10,290 nt of DNA, from the NCBI GenBank assembly GCA_946480545.1, contig CAMLKY010000036.1, positions 1 through 10,290 of the forward strand, in the 5' to 3' direction. This document shows positions 7,340 to 10,290 of this stretch, in pieces; the stretch's first letter is position 1, and each line of letters opens with the position of its first letter. A program made the translations under genes and the position numbers. The notes under the pieces were generated by a model, which worked only from the letters and a program-made list of their open reading frames with translations, had not been told where the DNA came from and ran no database searches. This DNA comes from an uncultured Acidobacteriota bacterium. GTDB taxonomy: Bacteria > Acidobacteriota > Blastocatellia > Pyrinomonadales > Pyrinomonadaceae.

Positions 7340-7531
7340 AACAGTTTTCTAAGAAACAATTCAATCCGCTGCTTGTAAAAGTCACGCGAAATCTGGAACG
7401 GAGCGGTGTGAGGCAAACTCATTCAGTTGTCCTGTCAGTAACGTCCTGTCGATAAGCGCATAACATAAAGGTGGCACACAGTCTTACCCCGCCAACCACC
7501 GCTTTCGTTCCAAGCCTTTCAGAAAACTGTT
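7340..7531. repeat. 11-bp inverted repeat spanning the pilM leader
   Basis: AACAGTTTTCT at 7340-7350 is the exact reverse complement of AGAAAACTGTT at 7521-7531, with 170 bases between. In RNA this could form a long-range stem that closes the leader and ends about 25 bases before the pilM ribosome binding site. The arms are A/T-rich, so chance is a real alternative. Confidence 0.35.
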
Positions 7532-7556
7532 CAAAAGTCCTTTGTGAAAAGTAAAT

Positions 7557-7562
7557 AAGGAG
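7557..7562 (+). promoter_or_regulatory. Ribosome binding site of pilM
   Basis: AAGGAG lies 10 bases before the ATG at 7573, in an A-rich context. It supports this start and the reading of the upstream DNA as untranslated leader. Confidence 0.8.
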
Positions 7563-7572
7563 CAAGAAAATA

Positions 7573-8625
7573 ATGCTGTTCGGTAAAAAGCAGAGTGTTG
7601 CCGGTTTAGATATCGGTTCCAGTTCGATCAAGATGGTCGAGCTCGACGGCAAAGCTAACAACCTCAATTTGGTAAGCCTCGGGTTCGAGAATCTGCCGGA
7701 CGATTCGATCATCGACGGCCAGATCATGGAGCTCAACGTCGTCTCGGACTGCATACAAAACGTCTGCAACAGCCATCAGGTCAATGCCGATCACGTCGTT
7801 ACCGGCGTCAGCGGACACTCGGTGATTATCAAGAACATCGTGCTGCCGCCGATGAGCCGCGAGGAACTCGAAGAGTCCATCGACTGGCATGCCGAAGAGC
7901 ACATTCCTTACGACCTCGCAGACGTCAGCCTCGACTACCAGATCACCGAAAACTCCGCGGACTCGACACACGTTCTCATCGCAGCTTGCAAGCGTGAACG
8001 CATCGACAACATTCGTCAGGCGATCCAACTCGCCGGCAAACAGCCGGTTGCGATCGACGTGGACACGTTCGCTCTGCAGAACTGTTACGAGGTCAATTAC
8101 CAGCCGATGGAATCCGATGTCGTTACGCTCCTCAACATCGGTGCCTCCACGATGAACGTCAATATCGTAAAGGGAACCAGATCGCTGTTCACGCGCGACA
8201 TCACGGTGGGCGGCAGCCAGTTCACAGACGTACTGCAGAGAAGCCTCGGACTTAGCTTCCAACAGGCCGAAGCCGTCAAGCGCGGCGTCAGCCATGCTGT
8301 CGAGGGCGTCGAAGAGAAATCGATCGAACCTTTGATGAGCAACGTCACGGAGATCGTCGCGATGGAGATCCAGAAGACATTCGACTTCTACCGTGCGACC
8401 AGCGAAGACAATCACACGGTCGTTCAGAAGATCCTCATTTCGGGCGGCGGTTCGAAACTCAACGGACTAGCCCAGGAACTTTCACGCAGGCTCGAGCTTC
8501 CGGTTGAAGTTATGAACCCGTTCCGCAACATACGCGTTGACGGCCGTAAGTTTGACTCCGACTATCTCAGCGAAATCATGCCGGAAATGGCAGTCGCCGT
8601 TGGTTTGGCGATAAGGGGAGTATAA
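7573..8625 (+). CDS. pilM: PilM, actin-like ATPase of the type IV pilus alignment complex
   Basis: A 350-residue cytoplasmic protein, the usual length for PilM. The FtsA/actin fold is visible: phosphate-1 loop LDIGSSSIKMVEL (12-24), phosphate-2 region LNIGASTMNVNIV (187-199), and adenosine-binding ISGGGSKLNGL (289-299). Family-typical segments include the LPPMSREELEESIDWHAEEHIP stretch at 91-112 (the conserved QhIPf-like region, here EEHIPYDL) and DVDTFALQN (162-170). PilM binds ATP and the cytoplasmic N-terminal tail of PilN, connecting cytoplasmic motors to the inner-membrane PilN/PilO/PilP assembly. It is the first gene of the cluster, with a good ribosome binding site, and pilN follows after five bases. 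Nothing unusual is seen in the nucleotide-binding motifs. Confidence 0.96.
   Translation: MLFGKKQSVAGLDIGSSSIKMVELDGKANNLNLVSLGFENLPDDSIIDGQIMELNVVSDCIQNVCNSHQVNADHVVTGVSGHSVIIKNIVLPPMSREELEESIDWHAEEHIPYDLADVSLDYQITENSADSTHVLIAACKRERIDNIRQAIQLAGKQPVAIDVDTFALQNCYEVNYQPMESDVVTLLNIGASTMNVNIVKGTRSLFTRDITVGGSQFTDVLQRSLGLSFQQAEAVKRGVSHAVEGVEEKSIEPLMSNVTEIVAMEIQKTFDFYRATSEDNHTVVQKILISGGGSKLNGLAQELSRRLELPVEVMNPFRNIRVDGRKFDSDYLSEIMPEMAVAVGLAIRGV
8613..8620 (+). promoter_or_regulatory. Ribosome binding site of pilN, inside the end of pilM
   Basis: AAGGGGAG overlaps the last codons of pilM and ends 10 bases before the pilN ATG at 8631. The overlap implies coupled translation of PilM and PilN, which act as direct partners. 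Confidence 0.75.
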
Positions 8626-8630
8626 GAACC

Positions 8631-9359
8631 ATGATCAAGATCAACTTATTGAATTCGGTTACAGAACGACAAGGCAGCACCGTGATGGCTGTCGACCGCA
8701 AGGTCGGAAGCGCCGGTTCCCGCCTGCTCCTCTTGACGCTCGCCGTCGGCTTTCTGCTAGCGGCCGTGGTCGGCTGGGATGTTCTCAGCACTCAGATGGC
8801 GAAGAATGAAGCTCAACGTAGGTACGACGAGCAGAAACAGATCGAGAAAGAACTCGAAGTCGTGATCAAAGAGCAACAGGAACTCGAAGCCAAGATCTCC
8901 GCGATCGATAAGCGGATCTCGGCCATCAAGAAGCTTCGCGACGAACAGAAAGGCCCGAGCGCGGTCCTCGAAGCGATGCGCGAGCGTATAGCGATGGTCC
9001 CGGGCATCTACCTTCAAAGCATCGAGCAGAAGGGAGAGATGATGGAGATCAAGGGTAACTCGCCCGACGAGTCCCAGGTCACCCAGTTCGGACGCAGCCT
9101 CGAATTCTCGAACGGCCTGTTCTCGAATATGAATATCGAGACCAAGCGTGAAGAAGTCCAGAATCAAGCCGCTGGTCCCGTTCAGGCGACAGCCGGCACT
9201 CCGGGCCGCGAAACGCCCAAGGTTAACCTCGTCAACTTCACGATCAAGATGGCCTATACGCCGTCCAAAGCGAGCTCGGTAAACCAGAGCGTGCCAACGC
9301 AGGCATCCGCTCCCGGAGCACCACAGCCGGCACCTCCCGCCCAGGTCGCCAAGAACTGA
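8631..9359 (+). CDS. pilN: PilN, bitopic inner-membrane type IV pilus assembly protein
   Basis: A 242-residue protein. The N-terminus MIKINLLN is the INLL motif that docks into PilM. Residues 31-52 are the single membrane span, followed by a charged coiled coil (about 55-106) and a compact periplasmic ferredoxin-like domain (about 107-210). Residues 211-242 form a low-complexity tail rich in Ala, Pro, Ser and Gln. PilN pairs with PilO in the periplasm and transmits PilM state across the membrane. The order pilM-pilN-pilO and the spacing confirm the assignment. The tail is longer than the core domain needs and resembles the tail of PilO and the linker of PilP. Confidence 0.94.
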   Translation: MIKINLLNSVTERQGSTVMAVDRKVGSAGSRLLLLTLAVGFLLAAVVGWDVLSTQMAKNEAQRRYDEQKQIEKELEVVIKEQQELEAKISAIDKRISAIKKLRDEQKGPSAVLEAMRERIAMVPGIYLQSIEQKGEMMEIKGNSPDESQVTQFGRSLEFSNGLFSNMNIETKREEVQNQAAGPVQATAGTPGRETPKVNLVNFTIKMAYTPSKASSVNQSVPTQASAPGAPQPAPPAQVAKN

Positions 9360-9390
9360 CCCGCGTCTAAAAGATCGATCTCAAGATAAA

Positions 9391-9396
9391 GAAGGA
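9391..9396 (+). promoter_or_regulatory. Ribosome binding site of pilO
   Basis: GAAGGA ends seven bases before the ATG at 9404. It is the only Shine-Dalgarno-like site in the 44-base pilN-pilO spacer and supports the chosen start. Confidence 0.7.
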
Positions 9397-9403
9397 CACT
9401 ACA

Positions 9404-10063
9404 ATGCTAGAGAAACTCAAGAATCTTCAATGGCACTTCCAACTTCTCCTCCTGGTTGGTATAGCAACCCTGCTTTACCTTAGCGTGTGGTATTTCGTTA
9501 CCAGCGTGACGCGCGAAGAGGTTGCCGCCAAGCTCGCCGAGGTTGCTACGCTGGAAGCAAAGAACGAAGCCGCCCGCGTCGCTACACAGCGTATCAACGA
9601 ATTTCGTGCACTGTACGCCAGCAAGGCGGTCGAGTACGAAGAGTTGAAAGTTCTCCTCCCCGAACAGCGAGAGATCACCAACGTCCTTCAAGGTCTTCAG
9701 GACAACGCACGGGATTCGAGGATGATCGTGATGCGATTCAGCCCGCGCGACGATACGCAACAGGACGTCATCATGGCGAAGCCGGTCGAGATCGAGGTTG
9801 ACAGTAACTTTACAAACCTTCGCGCATTCTTCGACAAGATGGCGAAGCTGCCCCGAATCGTCTCCATCAGCGACTTCAAGATAAACCAGCTCGACAAGCA
9901 GACTGCGGAAAAGACCCTGCACGCACAGTTCCTGCTGACGGCTTACTACGCCGATCCTGAAGCGATGAATAAACCCGCCGCGCCGAAACCTGGCGCACCT
10001 GCCGCTCCTAATCAGCCTGCTGCCGCTCCGGCCGCCGCAAAGCCGGCGCCCGCGGCAAAGTAA
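9404..10063 (+). CDS. pilO: PilO, inner-membrane type IV pilus assembly protein
   Basis: A 219-residue protein. Residues 11-32 form one membrane span after a short cytoplasmic tail. Residues about 36-80 are a coiled coil. LLPEQREITNVLQGL (84-98), typical of the PilO periplasmic domain, begins the ferredoxin-like fold, which runs to about 183 (VEIEVDSNFTNLRAFFDKMAKLPRIV region, 128-153). Residues 187-219 are almost entirely Ala, Pro and Lys. PilO forms heterodimers with PilN and contacts PilP; the complex aligns the inner-membrane platform with the PilQ secretin. Position directly after pilN supports the call. The low-complexity tail is presumably periplasmic and may reach through peptidoglycan or towards PilP; this is inference. 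Confidence 0.94.
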   Translation: MLEKLKNLQWHFQLLLLVGIATLLYLSVWYFVTSVTREEVAAKLAEVATLEAKNEAARVATQRINEFRALYASKAVEYEELKVLLPEQREITNVLQGLQDNARDSRMIVMRFSPRDDTQQDVIMAKPVEIEVDSNFTNLRAFFDKMAKLPRIVSISDFKINQLDKQTAEKTLHAQFLLTAYYADPEAMNKPAAPKPGAPAAPNQPAAAPAAAKPAPAAK

Positions 10064-10102
10064 CCGGAGCCTTGAAGCCTAAGTTCAGAGAGAGAAAAAG
10101 CC

Positions 10103-10290
10103 ATGACTAACAAAGCAAGTATCGTACGCTTCCTGGTCCTGAACCTCGCCGTCGTCGGGTTCGTGCTCATCAGCGGAAGCCTGGTCGAGTTGAGTGCACA
10201 GAATCGTGATCCGTTCTCCAAACCCGCATGGGCGCGAAAGCGCGAAGGCACGCCCGGGGCTCCGGGTTCCGGACCCAAGAAGGCCGGCCC
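10103..10290 (+). CDS. pilP: PilP, type IV pilus periplasmic linker protein, N-terminal part only
   Basis: Only 62 codons lie in the window; the frame is open at the right edge. The first 30 residues contain a basic start and a hydrophobic segment (about 8-26) that fits a signal peptide or membrane anchor. RDPFSKP follows (from residue 34), matching the RDPF motif common in PilP and related pilus/secretion proteins. A Gly/Pro/Lys-rich linker (GTPGAPGSGPKK, about 47-58) comes next. No lipobox Cys is present, whereas proteobacterial PilP is usually a lipoprotein. An AG-rich tract (AGAGAGAG-like, 10087-10094) precedes the ATG. Position after pilO is the strongest evidence; the folded PilP domain is outside the window. 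Confidence 0.75.
   Translation, partial: MTNKASIVRFLVLNLAVVGFVLISGSLVELSAQNRDPFSKPAWARKREGTPGAPGSGPKKAG

Larger units (their letters stand above)
7018..7572. other. 555-base gap between the acyl-CoA dehydrogenase and pilM genes
   Basis: I see no convincing coding gene. Open frames here are short, lack family resemblance, and mostly extend from shadows of the dehydrogenase gene. The first 180 bases contain hairpin-forming, repeat-like DNA (7051-7144). The second part contains a TTGACA promoter candidate (7264-7293) and the long leader of the pil operon. None of the hairpins downstream of the dehydrogenase stop is followed by a T-tract, so no intrinsic terminator is called. Confidence 0.7.

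Noticed and set aside
7234..7422. 62-codon minus-strand frame in the gap before pilM
   Set aside because: AGGA seven bases before its ATG is compatible with translation, but the product has no recognisable feature, and it overlaps the candidate pil promoter and leader. Too weak to call a gene.
7606..8415. 269-codon open frame on the minus strand opposite pilM
   Set aside because: It mirrors pilM codon usage (Asp/Val/Arg/Leu-rich shadow) and has no family features.

Overview
The window reads as a chromosomal segment of a Gram-negative bacterium, most likely an acidobacterium (Blastocatellia/Pyrinomonadaceae-like). This placement is an inference. It rests on moderately high GC, a pilMNOP type IV pilus assembly cluster with alanine/proline-rich tails, a fungalysin-type M36 peptidase, a secreted GH9 glycosidase fused to a polysaccharide deacetylase, and short dispersed-looking repeats. 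No rRNA or marker gene is present to settle it.

Left half, minus strand, in transcription order: an aminoglycoside-phosphotransferase-fold (APH) kinase (5783 to 4731); then, only 5 bases downstream, a secreted GH9 glycoside hydrolase with a C-terminal NodB-like deacetylase domain (4725 to 2182); then, after a 238-base gap, a secreted M36 (fungalysin-like) zinc metallopeptidase with its own Shine-Dalgarno sequence (1943, running off the left edge). The GH9-deacetylase and the M36 protein are export-directed enzymes suited to scavenging polymers such as chitin/chitosan-like glycans and protein. The M36 gene carries an in-frame 7-base tandem repeat.

Centre: the kinase gene is divergent from an ACAD10/11-like acyl-CoA dehydrogenase gene (5824 to 7017) across a 40-base intergenic region. 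Together they resemble the two domains fused in human ACAD11 and the separate LvaA/LvaC proteins of bacterial levulinate catabolism. The inferred role is 4-hydroxyacyl-CoA breakdown: the kinase phosphorylates the 4-hydroxyl and the dehydrogenase-fold enzyme removes phosphate.

The 555-base gap at 7018-7572 holds no convincing gene. It holds a repeat-like hairpin, two further small hairpins, a TTGACA promoter candidate and a long-range inverted repeat.

Right half, plus strand: pilM, pilN, pilO and the start of pilP, tightly spaced and each preceded by a ribosome binding site or purine-rich tract. This is the inner-membrane alignment complex of the type IV pilus: cytoplasmic actin-like PilM, the bitopic PilN and PilO, and PilP, which links to the PilQ secretin. 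pilQ would be expected just beyond the right edge.

The most interesting items are the GH9-NodB fusion with an altered catalytic motif, and the split ACAD11-type kinase/dehydrogenase pair.
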